DNA from: Panagrolaimus kolymaensis
Lineage: Eukaryota > Nematoda > Chromadorea > Rhabditida > Panagrolaimidae
NCBI GenBank assembly: GCA_028622995.1
Contig: JAJQJQ010000048.1
Coordinates: 372,001 to 436,000, forward strand
Direction of reading: 5' to 3'
Length of the DNA stretch: 64,000 nucleotides
Shown here: piece by piece, positions 1-10,725 of the stretch
How the letters are laid out: every line of letters starts with the position of its first letter
Position numbering within the stretch: position 1 is the first letter of the stretch
The notes under the pieces: model-generated
The model's input: the letters and a program-made list of their open reading frames with translations, nothing else
What the model was told of the DNA's origin: nothing
The model's database searches: none
Position numbers and translations under genes: made by a program

Positions 1-76
1 TCTAACATTTTTTTTCTCTCCCCCGAACATTTTTCTTTTTTATAGTTTATTTTATTCCGAATTATTTTAAAAAACT

Positions 77-1564
77 ATGAAACCCGAAGAAAAGAATCGT
101 ATTTTCGGGGCTTTTTATGGCCATGTTATTGGTGATTCTTTGGGTTTAACTTATGAAAATTTTGATGCTAAAAAAACTAAAGAAAAAATGTCCAGTGTAA
201 AAAAAGAAAAACAAACATTCATTTTGCCAATAATTGGTAAAGAACCCTTATTTAAACCGGGTCAAGTAAGTTATGAAAAATTTAAATTTTTAATCCTTCG
301 AAATTTTTTGAGTTAAAAATAAAATTTATTTTTTGATATTGGATTTAAATTTCGTTGGACGACATTTTTTATATTCTTTCAACTTTTTTTTAGTTTACAG
401 ACGACACTGAAATGGCTTTGTGTTTAACAAGATCGATAGTTGCTAAACGAAAATATGATAAAGTGGATGTTGCTTGCTCGTATGCTTATTGGTTAAATGC
501 AACATGTCCCAAAACTTCTGGGTTTACAACTGATAGAGCTTTATTATGTGATATTATGGATATTTCAAGTACAAAGATTTATTCAAAAAAATCATTTTTA
601 ACTCTCGAACTTTTCCAGAAACATATCCAAAACCAACATCAAATTGGCGGAATGAACTTAAAAATAAAGAGAAGAAAGAAGTTTTCAAAGAAATTAGTGA
701 AAATGTTGCAGAATTTAATACAGAAAGTTTAAGCAATGGTTGTTTAATGAGAATTTTACCTTTGGTCATTGCATTTAGGAAATGTAAAATTCAAAAGTAA
801 GCGATTTGATTTGATATTTTTTTAAATAAAAAACTTACAAATTTTAAGATTAAGAAGGTTAGTTAAAAAAGATGTTCAAATAACTCATTGTCATCAAGTT
901 GCCGGAGATGGAGTGGCAACTTTTGTTGTGGCTGCTGCAGCTTTGTTAAATGGAAAAAGCAAAGAGGTATATTTTTTTCAAATTTGGTATTAAAATAAAT
1001 TTTAAAAAATAATGGTTCTAGGAAGCATACGATGCAGCAATGAACTCTGCAGAGACAGATTTTATTCGCGAACTTTTAAAAGATGCTAAAACCCATGCAA
1101 TTCCAGTAAAATTATATAACAAAGAAAATCCAAAAAATTATGAAAAAACAATTAATGGCGATTTTGAGTTTATGGGTTTCTTTGGAGTAATGAAAATTAA
1201 ATTTTTTTAAATTTATTTAAAACTGCAATAAGAAGTTTTTTAGATCGCTTTTCAAAGCGCTTTTTATGAACTTTTGCATGCTGAAACTTTCGTATTGGGG
1301 CTTGAAGCCGCTATTTCTCGAGGTGGAGATACAGATACCAATGGTGCCATTGTGGCAAGTTTAATTGGTGCCAGATTTGGTTTTGATGAACAAATTCCAA
1401 ATGAATGGATTGAATCCATAAAAAGTGCTGAACCAAGCAGGCTTTGTCATAAAAATGCTAGAAAGAATTTGGATATCGATTTTTTATCTATCAAAGATAT
1501 TGATGAATTAATTATTAAATTAGCTAATGTAAACAACAAAAGCAATAAATTATTTTGCGTTTAA
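77..1564 (+). CDS. ADP-ribosylglycohydrolase family protein, six exons
   Basis: Spliced model: 77-265, 394-568, 619-796, 849-966, 1022-1186, 1244-1564. All junctions are GT-AG and phases agree, giving 381 aa. Family motifs are intact: TDDTEM at residues 65-70 (metal ligands), SNGCLMR near 160-166, and GGDTDTN at 302-308 near the C-terminus (second metal-binding set). The N-terminal GAFYGHVIGDSLG is the family's usual opening. Enzymes of this fold use two Mg ions to remove ADP-ribose from proteins or small molecules; the substrate here cannot be read from sequence. Length is normal for the family, the ATG opens the conserved block, and an acceptor-like TTTTTATAG lies just upstream. The SNGxLMR form recalls bacterial DraG-like and plant enzymes, but normal introns show it is a resident gene. 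Confidence 0.9.
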
Positions 1565-1687
1565 AAATATAGTTTCTAATATAAAAACAGTTTTTTAATA
1601 AAACGAAAAAACTTTAGTGTTTGGCAATTAAAAATTACAGTTAACAAAAAACAACGGAATTTTTCTCGAGAGTAACTTTCTTTTAAA

Positions 1688-1950
1688 TTAAAGGGAGTGT
1701 CTCAGCAAACGAGAAAACTTTTACTACAGCGGGTGTTCCTAGCCCGAAAGTTCATTGTCTCAAAAGCTTACAAAGTGCTACGAATTTTTGTAGCTTTTTG
1801 TAGCATTTTGAGAAAAAAAAAACAAAGTGCTACAAAAAGCTACAAAAAATTTGAAGCTCTTTGTAAGCTTTTGAGACAATGAAAAAAAACTTTCGGGCTA
1901 GGAACACCCGCTGTAAGGAGTTTTCTCGTTTACTGAGACACTCCCTTTAA
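1688..1950. mobile_element. Foldback MITE, TTAA-flanked
   Basis: The stretch is an almost perfect hairpin of about 263 bp. The left end TTAAAGGGAGTGTCTCAG is matched by CTGAGACACTCCCTTTAA at the right end, and the arms stay complementary inward, including GCGGGTGTTCCTAGCCCGAAA and AAGCTTACAAAGTGCTAC. There is no coding capacity. TTAA at both tips would fit a piggyBac-type target, but because the palindrome includes the TTAA a TA target (Tc1/mariner) cannot be excluded. The arms differ at a few positions, so the insertion is not brand new. Confidence 0.8.
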
Positions 1951-2201
1951 TAGAAAGATGAAAATTTGCAATAACAAAAATTAGTGACATTTCCGTTTAA
2001 GTTTTGACTTCAAATTGCATTAAAAAAGGTTAAAAGTGTTGGGAGAGATTGCCTTAAAGAATCAAAGGTAAAAAGTCAAAAACACTTCAGTTTTTTGAAG
2101 TATTTATAGGGTTTTGCCAACAATTTTTGAATTATTTTTACCATTTATTTCTTGAAATTGTGATTTGGCAAATAACTTGTTCCGTCTCATTTTATTTAAT
2201 T

Positions 2202-2474
2202 ATGGATGATTTTAATTTAGTTATGGGTTATTCTATTCCTCAAACCAAATTTTACACACACAAATCTCCACGTCTCCAACATTTTTCTTTTCCTTCAACA
2301 TTAATCCATTATATTACCATGAACCCATTGCTATCAATTTATGAATTTTTAAAACTTCAAAAAACATGCAAATATTTTTTCTCCAAAAATAAAATTGTGG
2401 TTGTTGACATACACATTCATCCTTATTCATTGAGGCCTCTAGTGAGGCAGCTGCAGCGAGTGTGCTCTTTCTAG
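2202..2474 (+). pseudogene. F-box-like family, N-terminal fragment
   Basis: Translation from the ATG at 2202 shows the family's N-terminal block (FSFPSTLIHYITMN ... LKLQKTCKYFFSKNKIVVVD), as in the genes at 23059, 60224 and 61530. Homology stops after about 70 residues and the frame runs into unrelated sequence that is coding on the opposite strand (2314-2685). The Leu-rich zone with KLQKTCKYFF resembles a degenerate F-box helix set. No C-terminal repeat part follows. A truncated relic. Confidence 0.7.
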
Positions 2475-2685
2475 CCTTTAATGTGGCAGCTCCAGCAAGT
2501 ATGCTCTTTCTAATTTCTTCCGAGGTGATGGTTTTTCCTAAAAAAGTGATGACTTTTTTATTTTAGTTCTTACTAAAATTTTATAACTTGCTAATATTAG
2601 AAGGTGGTGAAGTTTTTGAATAAGTTTGAAATACATAAATTTCTCCATAAACAAATGAAAGAAGAATGGCGAAAATGAAAAACAT
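2314..2685 (-). CDS. Small secreted protein, paralogue of the 8436 gene, possibly decayed
   Basis: Two-exon model: 2592-2685 and 2314-2537, with a 54-bp intron that starts GC (GCAAGTT) and ends TTTTTTAG; 105 aa. Exon 1 aligns with exon 1 of the gene at 8436 (signal-peptide core SFVYGE, then VFQ...S.TSPP). At the aligned start position the ATG has become TTG, and a Met four codons further in is the only ATG, giving a short signal peptide. Exon 2 contains two copies of a KARKST/RKSILA-type motif with Ala-rich runs and two Cys, then runs antisense through the F-box fragment. It may be a living chimera or a pseudogene. Confidence 0.45.
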
Positions 2686-3215
2686 TGAAAACTTCAATTC
2701 TAAATGAATTATCGTTTATTTCTTTTTTAAAAGTGATAAATATGGGAGAAAAAGAGTTTGTTTAAATATGAAATTAAAGAGCAACATTATTTCAAAAACT
2801 GGAGACAAAGCGACGAAAAAAAGCTTCTTTAAAAAAATAGTATTTATTTGAGAATAAAGTGTCCATGAATAAAAGAAATAAAGCCACGTGGTCCATGAAT
2901 ATTTGCAAAGATATTCCAAGAAAAAAAAATTAACCGAAGGAAGCTTTTCTTTTGATAACTAAATACAAAAAGATTGAGGAAGTTCATAATCCTTATTCCA
3001 CCATTTTTTACAATAACTTTTTAGCTTTACATTTTCGTTGGAAAAAATTATTTAATGTAAAGGATTGGAAATATATTTCGATGATTTGGCACAAATGTGT
3101 TTTATCTTTTTTATCTTTGACGCAAACAAATAATTTTAAAATTTCGATCGTGAGAAAGGATTTTTTTGTTACAAATATCTGCCATTATTTTGATATTATT
3201 GAAAAGTTTTAATAA
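2586..3215. repeat. Local segmental duplication, copy 1
   Basis: About 600 bp matching 8582-9520 at moderate identity: the small secreted gene's exon 1, then AT-rich DNA, then a shared block with TTTAGCTTTA, AAAGGATTG and TTTGACGCAA. In copy 2 the block is split by a 369-bp element. A long plus-strand frame at 2952-3212 has no ATG start and is not conserved in copy 2, so I do not call it a gene. In both copies the block lies between a small secreted gene and a His-rich gene, so a multi-gene unit was duplicated. Confidence 0.65.
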
Positions 3216-3396
3216 ATTTTTATTTAACAAATTTGTTATCATTTCTGCAAACTAAGTTGAAGATGTAACATTTAATATTTTTTTGTAAAACTATTTAATA
3301 AAAAATGTTTAAAGAATAATAATATTTATTATTTTTATGTTCATAAATTTATAACTTTAAAAATTATAAAAATAAAATGTATAGTCTTTTAGTTGT

Positions 3397-3699
3397 TTAT
3401 TTCTTTCCAAAGAAACGACCAAGAGTGCTAACGAACTTTTCCGCTTCATGGCTATCATGTTTATGATTATCACCATACTTGTCGTCTTCGACACGTTTGT
3501 CACCATGGTTGTGATCTATTTTGTCTTCACCATGTTTGTGAACTTCGTCATGTTTGGCTCTGTGATCTTCGCCGTGTTTGTGATCATTAACATGCTTGTC
3601 TTCACCATGATTTAGACCCAATTTCTCTGCATCACAAAGATATGGGTTAACAATGAACAAAATGGTTAAAGTTGTTACCAAAAGGGTAAACTTAACCAT
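3397..3699 (-). CDS. Secreted His-rich protein, short paralogue
   Basis: Single exon, 100 aa. Residues 1-24 form a signal peptide (hydrophobic core, then NPYLCDAEK). The middle is rich in His, Asp, Lys and Glu with HKHGED-type repeats that could bind Zn, Cu or Ni. The last residues (EKFVSTLGRFFGKK) match the tail of the much longer paralogue at 4681-7419, so this gene keeps both ends and lacks the middle. An acceptor-like TTTTTTAG lies 10 bp before the ATG, suggesting a 5'-UTR intron or trans-splicing. The 3' flank (TATAGTCTTTTAG) is also shared with the long paralogue. Confidence 0.85.
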   Translation of the reverse strand: MVKFTLLVTTLTILFIVNPYLCDAEKLGLNHGEDKHVNDHKHGEDHRAKHDEVHKHGEDKIDHNHGDKRVEDDKYGDNHKHDSHEAEKFVSTLGRFFGKK

Positions 3700-3977
3700 A
3701 ATTATAAACCTAAAAAACTATTTTTTATTTAAATTAAATATTATTAATACAAGAAAATGAGAGAATTTTTATATATTTATAAATTTTCTAGAAAATAATG
3801 TGTAACTTCGACACAATATTTATAAAAAAAAATTTTTAGTCCCAAAAAAGAAGGTTAACTTTTAGTTAAGCTCAAAAATTGTAGCGTTGGAAGAAGTTTT
3901 TCCATACCATATTTTTTTCCTAAAAAAATCGTACTAACGAAAGACACGAATTTCATCAAACTTTTATTGTGTCTGAA

Positions 3978-4015
3978 GGCTTATATACTGGGACTACAAC
4001 AGAATAGTTAGTTTC
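3978..4015 (-). promoter_or_regulatory. TATA-containing promoter block shared by the His-rich genes
   Basis: Read on the minus strand the block holds CCAGTATATAAGCC, a good TATA box, next to a conserved CTATTCTGTTGTAG. The same block precedes the genes at 7419 and 10175. It sits 280-320 bp upstream of each ATG, with a splice acceptor just before each start, so a 5'-UTR intron is likely. Confidence 0.6.
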
Positions 4016-4680
4016 TGATCGTGTTAGCTTTAAGTGTTTTTATAATTATTTAAATTTTTTTTAATTTTATTTTTTGTTAAAGCTTTTAAGCCACGTCGTT
4101 TATTTTGCAAGTTTTTCTGCAATATAATGAGGAAAAATATTTTTTTTTGCAGCATAAAAATATTTTGAAATAAGTTTTAAAAAAATTTTCTATAAATAAA
4201 TCACATATATCTGAGAAGAAAAAAATGGTATGAAAGCTTACAAATGCCAAAACTAAAAACATTTCAATGGCTTATATGAAGAAAGTATTTTGAAGTTTGT
4301 CTTATCGTTTTGTGTGTGATTGATTTGCTTTTTTAATTATTTTATTTTAGCAATTTTGAATAAATTTTTATTTATGCACGTTTTTTTACTTTAAATTTTG
4401 GATAAGTTTTCGAATATATTTTTTATTGCTATATGATAAACGAATGAGTTTATTAGAAACCAATTTTTTCTTCACAAAAATTATGCGGATATCAAATAAA
4501 TGTTTTGTTGATTTTTTTTACTAAGTTTTTCATATTACTTTGGTTATATGTAGGTTTATTTCCATCTTTTTACATAAAATGTTTAATTAAAATTACTTAT
4601 TAATTTAATGCTTATAAATTTATTATTTCCACAATTCCAAAGTTAAGATAAAACAATAAAAAGTATAGTCTTTTAGTCGC

Positions 4681-7419
4681 TTATTTTTTTCCAAATATAC
4701 TACCAAGAGTGTTGGCAAACTTTCCTAATTCATGAGCGACTGGTTGTCCTACTTCTATAAACCCCTTAATTGGGTTAATATCTTTAAGAACACTAACAAG
4801 AGGAGTGTCGTGCCGTATTTTTTGATATAAAATAGCTGGTGGACCCATGGTAGCAACTTGTTGACCATTTCCTGCTGTAATGAGATAATAATGCCATGCA
4901 GGTTTTTTTGTATCACTATAGCCAGCAGAAACCACGGCAGCAATGTCATTAATAGTGTTGTCCTTACCGAGTTCAGTATATTCCACAGAATTAGCTTCAC
5001 CAAGTTCAAAGGATCCATGATTTCCATTAGCATTGACACTTTTATCATATAAAACAAATGCAAAATCAACATCGTGAAAACCACTTTTAACTAGAGCACA
5101 ATTGACGTGATGCGAATTTACAAAATCTTCAATAATAACTTTTTCATCTTTTCCTGCGGCATTGATGGCTTGACTAAGATATGTATTAGATTCAGTGAAT
5201 TTGCTGTTTGATGGTTGTGCAAATATCCACATTTTTTTCCCATTCTTTTCGAAATATCTATATGATTCTTCAACTTTACATTTGTAATCAGTAAAATGTT
5301 TATCTTCTGATACCACTACAGCATACACGCATTTATCACATTTATATGTTCCTGCTATGTTTATGTCATTGCTAAAAGAAATTTTTTTAGTGTTTTCTAT
5401 TTGTAGAGAATTTGGCCACAATCAAAAAAAATTCAAAACTTCAAGTTCGATACTGCTCGTTTCTTCAATTAATATGGTACAAAAAATGTATACGAATAAT
5501 ACACACCCAACCCTAGGTGTATTTACATATTTCGATCTTACTTTTATTCGAAAATTTGAAAAATAGAACTACAAAAATTTGAGAATCGGGAAATATAAAA
5601 TAATTAAAACTTACTTGCTACCATAAGAATTTGTTAAATTATTTAGCATAGCAGTCGCTATGTCCTTAGAACTTCCACCTGCGTTTAATAAAGCTTCACC
5701 GGTTTTTTGAATATTATCCATATCATCTCTTCCATGAAAGAAATTTTCCTTAAAAAATTAATGAATTAGTTTCATTTCAGAAATGTTTAATCTTACGATA
5801 CACCAATTGTAGTCTTTATTCAATCTTTCATCAATATTTTTTATAACATTAAGGACATCCGGAATTGTTTCGTTAAGTGCTTTCATACTTTTGTTATTTT
5901 TTAAAAGTTCGCAAAATGGAAATATAAGGGTCTAAAAAAGTTATTTGTTTCTTTACAACAAGTTTTTAATTCGCTTACAGCATGGCTAACATAATGTTGG
6001 TATAGATTTAAATATGACATAATTCCTTTGGAAGTACAACCTTCTTCCTTTACTTGGTCTCTAAGTCCATCATTATCTAAGGTTGTTAATATACTCTATA
6101 AACTTCATGTACTTTTTTTGATAAACAAATTTTTTTGGTTTCTGAACCTTAACTTACATTAATGATATTGATAGGATTATCCGTTGTGCATTCAGTTAGA
6201 AATTCTCCTGTATGTTCTTTTGGGTCTTTTAAATAAGTTTTGTAATTGAACATAAGATTATTCATTTTTGTCTCCACTTCCTAAAAAATATACATGTTTC
6301 GAAATGTTTTAAATTCATAATTTTGAACTTACATTTTCAAATTGCAATTTTCTATCATATGCCTTAAGTTCAGATATAGCTTGTTTAATCTCACTGCTTA
6401 TACGATTAAACCCTTCATCAATTTGGTTAGAAATATCAGCAAGAGCTTGCATTTCAGCAGACTAAAAATAATAAAATTATTTTTTCTCTATGTATTCGTA
6501 AAATTATGGCTACCATAATTTTCCCAATTCTAACAAAGTAAAATTAAACTGGGATATGAGAGGTGAGAAATATTTATAAATAACTTACTACTTGATCATC
6601 TTGAGCGAAAAGAGATAATCCAATGCTCACAAAGCCTGCCAAACCTCCAGCCATCGAACAAACTTTTCCAAGAACGCCAACAAAATTTTTTACTCCTTTA
6701 CTATTAAAGGTTTCAGTTAATTCTTTGAATTCATTTACATCATTTTTAAAGTTATCAACATCTTGAGTGGATAATGCTGGTTTAGCATCGGAGTGCCCAT
6801 TATCAACGAAAGCGATAACGTTTTTATCAGCAATATTCGAAACATTTGTATTAGCCACGTTAGAAAAAGCTCTGAATTGAAGAAGACTTCTTCCTACTGG
6901 TTTTAGAGGAAGGTGTTTTTTATGTTGATCATCGCCATGCTTGTGGGGCTCAACATGCTTATGGCTTTCATCGTGTTTGTGAGCGCCGCCATGCTTGGCT
7001 CCATGCTTATCGGCTTCCCCGTGTTTGTGATCATCGACATGGCTATCGTTATGATGGGCTCCATGCTTATCGTCTTTGCCGTGCTTGTGATCATCTTTAT
7101 GTTTATGACCTTCGTCATGTTTGCCGCCATGTTTATGATCTTTACCTTCATTTTTACCATGCTTGTCATCATGTTTTTCAACATGCTTGTGATTTTCACC
7201 TTTTTTATCGTTAGTTTTGTGGCCAACCTCTTTCTTGTCGACATGCTTGTCATCTTTACCATGTTTATGATTTTCGCCATGTTTGGAATGTTCATCATGT
7301 TTGTGATCATGTTGTTTGTTTTCACCATGATCTGGACCCTTTTTCTCTGCATCACAAAGATGTGGATTGACAATGAACAAAATGACTAACGTTGTTACAA
7401 AAATGATGAGTTTAACCAT
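4681..7419 (-). CDS. Large secreted His-rich protein with helical C-terminal domain
   Basis: Seven exons: 6589-7419, 6333-6461, 6158-6280, 5979-6095, 5797-5931, 5615-5748, 4681-5371. All are GT-AG with consistent phase, giving 719 aa. Residues 1-24 are a signal peptide. About 25-165 is a low-complexity region of HKHGE/DDKHG units, probably metal-binding and extracellular. Residues 180-275 end in a hydrophobic segment (VCSMAGGLAGFVSIGLSLF), followed by amphipathic helices through exons 2-6 and a mixed alpha/beta C-terminus with several Cys. The tail FANTLGSIFGKK is shared with the 3397 gene. The last acceptor (TTTCTTTTAG) bypasses an in-frame stop that blocks a longer last exon. I do not recognise the C-terminal domain; the glycine-rich hydrophobic helix recalls membrane-active helical proteins, but this is only a resemblance. 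Confidence 0.8.
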
Positions 7420-7710
7420 AATTAAACCCTAAAAATTTATTTTTTTTATTTTAATGGTTTTAGCATAGATATAATTGATACTGGAAAATGAGACAATTTA
7501 TATATCTAAATTTTTATGAAAAAATGATGTAACTTTGACAAACACTTAAAGAAAAGTTTAATTTAGTCTAAAAAATGAAGTTTAATTTGGAAGCCAAAAA
7601 ATTCTATCGTAGGATGACATTGTTCCACATCATATTTTTCACCAAAAATCATCGTATCAAAAACAAACATAATGCTGAATTTCCCGTTTCACTTTTATAA
7701 TATCTGAAAT

Positions 7711-7745
7711 TTATATACTGAGGCTACAACAGAATAATTAGTTTC
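7711..7745 (-). promoter_or_regulatory. TATA-containing promoter block, copy 2
   Basis: Same block as at 3978-4015, about 295 bp upstream of the ATG at 7419; minus-strand core CTCAGTATATAAA followed by a conserved stretch. A further 100 bp (AAGCCACGTCGTTTATTTTGCAAG) is also shared with the 3397 gene's upstream region. Confidence 0.55.
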
Positions 7746-8435
7746 AGAAGGTGTTAACTTTAAGTGTTTTATAATTTTTTAAATTTTTATTGTATTTTTT
7801 TTGTTAAAGTTTTTAAGCCACGTCGTTTATTTTGCAAGTTTTTCTGCAAAAAAAAACAAGAATAGTTTAAAACTTTGATGTACAAAAATATTTTAAAATT
7901 AGTTAAAAAATAAATATATTTATAAATGGATCATATATATCTTGACAAAAAAATGTTCAATGTGGAAAGTATATTTCTGCCAAAATTAAAAACATTTTAA
8001 TGAATTATGAGAAGAAAGCTTTTTGGTGTCAATTCTTCCGTTTTCGCAAGCCTTATTGCATCACATAAAATCTTATCATCGATAACATTTTTTTACCTAT
8101 TATTTTTCTTAATTTAATCAAAATTGTTTAAATAGCGGCTTTAATGTATAATAAAATACATTGGACTTTTTTTAATTGTAGTAATATAATAGACCGTGTT
8201 TTTTGTTGAAAAGCCTTAACAAAATCAAAGTTTACATATGTATAAGCAAAATAAATCCTTTGTCATTTTATTTTGTTGTTTATTTTATTAAAATTATTTA
8301 ATGTTTTCTTTTCCAATCTAGATCTTTTAAGATTTATTTATTTCTCAACAAATTAATTTACACAGCTAAAAAAAATATTGAATGTTACTCAATTCACAAG
8401 TCGATTTTAGTCATTACTCTAACATTTTTTGTTAA

Positions 8436-8693
8436 TTAAAAGCAACGACCTGCCCACTTAATAGAAAGGGCATGACGTAATAGAGCATATTTATCATTAG
8501 ATCCATCTAGCTTCTGGTCTATGATTTTCCCTAAACAAATGAATGAGGAAATATGATATACAGTTTTTAAAAAAAATTTAAACTTGCCAAAATTACAAGG
8601 CGGTGAAGTTTCTGAATTAGCTTGAAATACGTAATTTTCTCCATAAACAAATGAGAGAATGAAAAAAAGAGAGAAAAATACATAAAGCTTCAT
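8436..8693 (-). CDS. Small secreted peptide with a GC-AG intron
   Basis: Signal peptide (MKLYVFFSLFFILSFVYG), then a short mature part with two Cys. Exons 8588-8693 and 8436-8530 join across a 57-bp intron that begins GCAAGTTT and ends TTTGTTTAG; the spliced product is 66 aa ending in WAGRCF. Because 57 is a multiple of three and has no stop, an unspliced 85-aa form is also possible. The intron is supported by the paralogue at 2314 (also GC) and by the gene at 10726, whose intron starts GT at the same place after ...F-G. Function unknown. Confidence 0.65.
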   Translation of the reverse strand: MKLYVFFSLFFILSFVYGENYVFQANSETSPPCNFGKFKFFLKTVYHISSFICLGKIIDQKLDGSNDKYALLRHALSIKWAGRCF

Positions 8694-9520
8694 TTGCAGC
8701 TGAGTTTTGATATATTTTTTTCTTGAAACTGATAAATTTGAGAGAAATTAAATTTGTTTAAATATGAAATTAAAAATACAGAAAGGCGTTATTATTTTTT
8801 TAAGTTGCGGACAATGCCTAATAGCTTTTTTGAATTAAAAAAAAATACAATATTTATTTTAAAATAAAAAAATCCTGCAAAAAAATATGAACCGTTTTTG
8901 CAAAGATGGATCCCAAGGAAAAAACAATTAGCAAATATGCTATTCCTTCGTTAACTAATACAGAAATATTCAAGGAATTTATTAGATTTCCTTCTCCATC
9001 AGGGCTGGGCGACATTGACATCGACATGTCGACGATTTTTTCGACATCGACATATCGATATGTCGATGTCGACTTTTTTGGATCGACATTTGAAAATTTT
9101 TATTGCCAAAATGCTTTAAAAAGTGTGAAAAATTGTTAAGAATTTCTCTTGTATAAGACATTTTTTGAAACCATTTTCCTTTTATTTTACTATCCCACTT
9201 CAGAAACTCTTCTCTAATTTGAAAAGGTCAAATAACAATAAAAAAAAATTTTTAACCCTTTTTTATATAAAAAAATAATGTCGAAATGTCGATGTCGAAA
9301 AAATTAAAAATATGTCTATGTCGAAAATGTCGATGTCGATTTTTAAAAGTTAATGTCGCCCAGCCCTGCTCTCCATTTTTTGCATTAGTTTTATAGCTTT
9401 ATATTTTACTTGAAAACACTTTTTTAAAATCTAAAGGATTGCAAATTTATTTCAAGAATTATTTTATTTTCCTTTTGACGCAACCAAATACCGAGACCAA
9501 GCTTTTTCATTTATTTATAA
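8582..9520. repeat. Local segmental duplication, copy 2, split by a transposon
   Basis: Counterpart of 2586-3215. The unit runs 8582-8999 and resumes after 9376; the interruption is the inverted-repeat element at 9000-9368. The frame starting with ATG at 8906 runs into that element and has no match in copy 1, so it is not called. Confidence 0.6.
9000..9368. mobile_element. hAT-like MITE with TCGACAT subterminal repeats
   Basis: Ends are CAGGGCTGGGCGACATT and its inverse AATGTCGCCCAGCCCTG. The flanks are TTCTCCAT and CTCTCCAT, an 8-bp target duplication with one mismatch, as expected for the hAT superfamily; the CAGGGCTGGG tip also fits hAT. Inside both ends are many copies of CGACATCGACAT/ATGTCGATGTCG, likely transposase-binding or hairpin sequence. 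No coding capacity. Confidence 0.8.
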
Positions 9521-9644
9521 ACAAAAACAATTTTTGCGAAATTTTTTTTTAATTTTCTAATTTTATCAAAATCATATTATCAACTTTTTATTTTTATAAT
9601 ATTTATTTATTAACATAAAAGGAAGCAGAATATACTTTGTAAAA

Positions 9645-10175
9645 TTAATGGGTATTGACAATTTTTTCAGCTGCTTTAGCCACATCATTTATATCGTTAG
9701 CTTTTAAGGTTTCCATAATCTTTTCCATTTCCACATCTTTTCCTGCGGCTTCTGGATGAAGTGGAGGGGAATCATCGGATTCGTCATCATCATAATCTGA
9801 AGCTTGTCCATCCTGTTCATCATTTAGATTTTCCTCGGATCGTCTTTCATTCTCATAATCCTCTCCACTAGTGTCCTCATGTTCTTCACCGGCAATAACA
9901 TCAGAAAGCTTGTCTTCAATTTTGTGTCCGATTCCAGAAAGAATTTCACCTGCAAGATGCCCGCCATGTCCGTGTCCGCCGTGTCCATGCCCACCTTGAC
10001 CTTTGTGATCTCCATGGCCATGACCTTCATGTTCACCATGACCTTCATGACCATGTCCGTGGCCATGCCCACCATGTCCATGTCCGTGGCCATGATGTTT
10101 CTTTGCATCACAAAGATTTGGATTGACAATGAACAAAATTGTTAAAGTTGTCGCCAAAATGATAAGCTTTGCCGT
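9645..10175 (-). pseudogene. His/Gly-rich secreted protein whose start codon is ACG
   Basis: The frame encodes a signal peptide (TLTILFIVNPNLCDAKK), a His-Gly tract of HGHGHGG units, an acidic stretch (YDDDESDD) and an amphipathic C-terminus ending KIVNTH; about 176 residues from the aligned start. In its two paralogues the motif reads ..ATAATTATGG / TTTAATTATGG; here the same place reads ATAATTACGG at 10175-10173, so the initiator is ACG. The next in-frame ATG comes only after the signal peptide and the repeat. Splice acceptor, promoter block and a long open frame are preserved. It is a recent null, an ACG-initiated gene, or a base error. Confidence 0.6.
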
Positions 10176-10424
10176 AATTATAACCCTAAAAAATCATTTT
10201 TTATTCAAAACTTTATATAAATTTAGACTTTGATATCATGGACATGGGAAAATGAAAAGAGTTTAGTATGAAAGCTTTTAACCGAAAAATTGCGTCATTT
10301 TATCAAAAAAATTATTTTAGGCCAAAAAACTGAAATGTTGAAAGCTTTTTTCCGTTGTCCCATAAAGATCGTATTTAAAATGCTATATGACCCGATTTTT
10401 TTCAAATTTTTATAGTGTCGGAAA

Positions 10425-10460
10425 GCTTATATACTGAGGCTAAAGCAGAATAATTAGCTA
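10425..10460 (-). promoter_or_regulatory. TATA-containing promoter block, copy 3
   Basis: Same TATA block (minus strand CTCAGTATATAAGC with the following AATTATTCTG) about 270 bp upstream of the ACG-start gene. Confidence 0.5.
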
Positions 10461-10725
10461 CAGCACTATTTTTCTTTCATTGCCCAAAAATCGTTGCAAC
10501 TCTTAAAAGCTTTTTTGCAAGGAAAAAATGTATTTATTTATTTATTTAAAATAAAAAATGGTCAGCAAAAAGAAGAAAAATAAAGCCCGATCCATATATT
10601 TTTACAAAGCCATCCCAAAGAAAGAATAATAATGTAGCTTCATTTAATTTTTTTAATATTTAAACAAACTTTATTTCACAGAATTTTATCATTTTTGAGA
10701 AAAGTTAACATTGTCCGACAAAACC

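Noticed and set aside
6903..7389. Long open frames of Met/Ile/Phe on both strands across the His-rich repeat
   Set aside because: Shadow frames of a low-complexity codon repeat (CAC/AAG/CAT units); the signal-peptide frame with consistent splicing is the real one.
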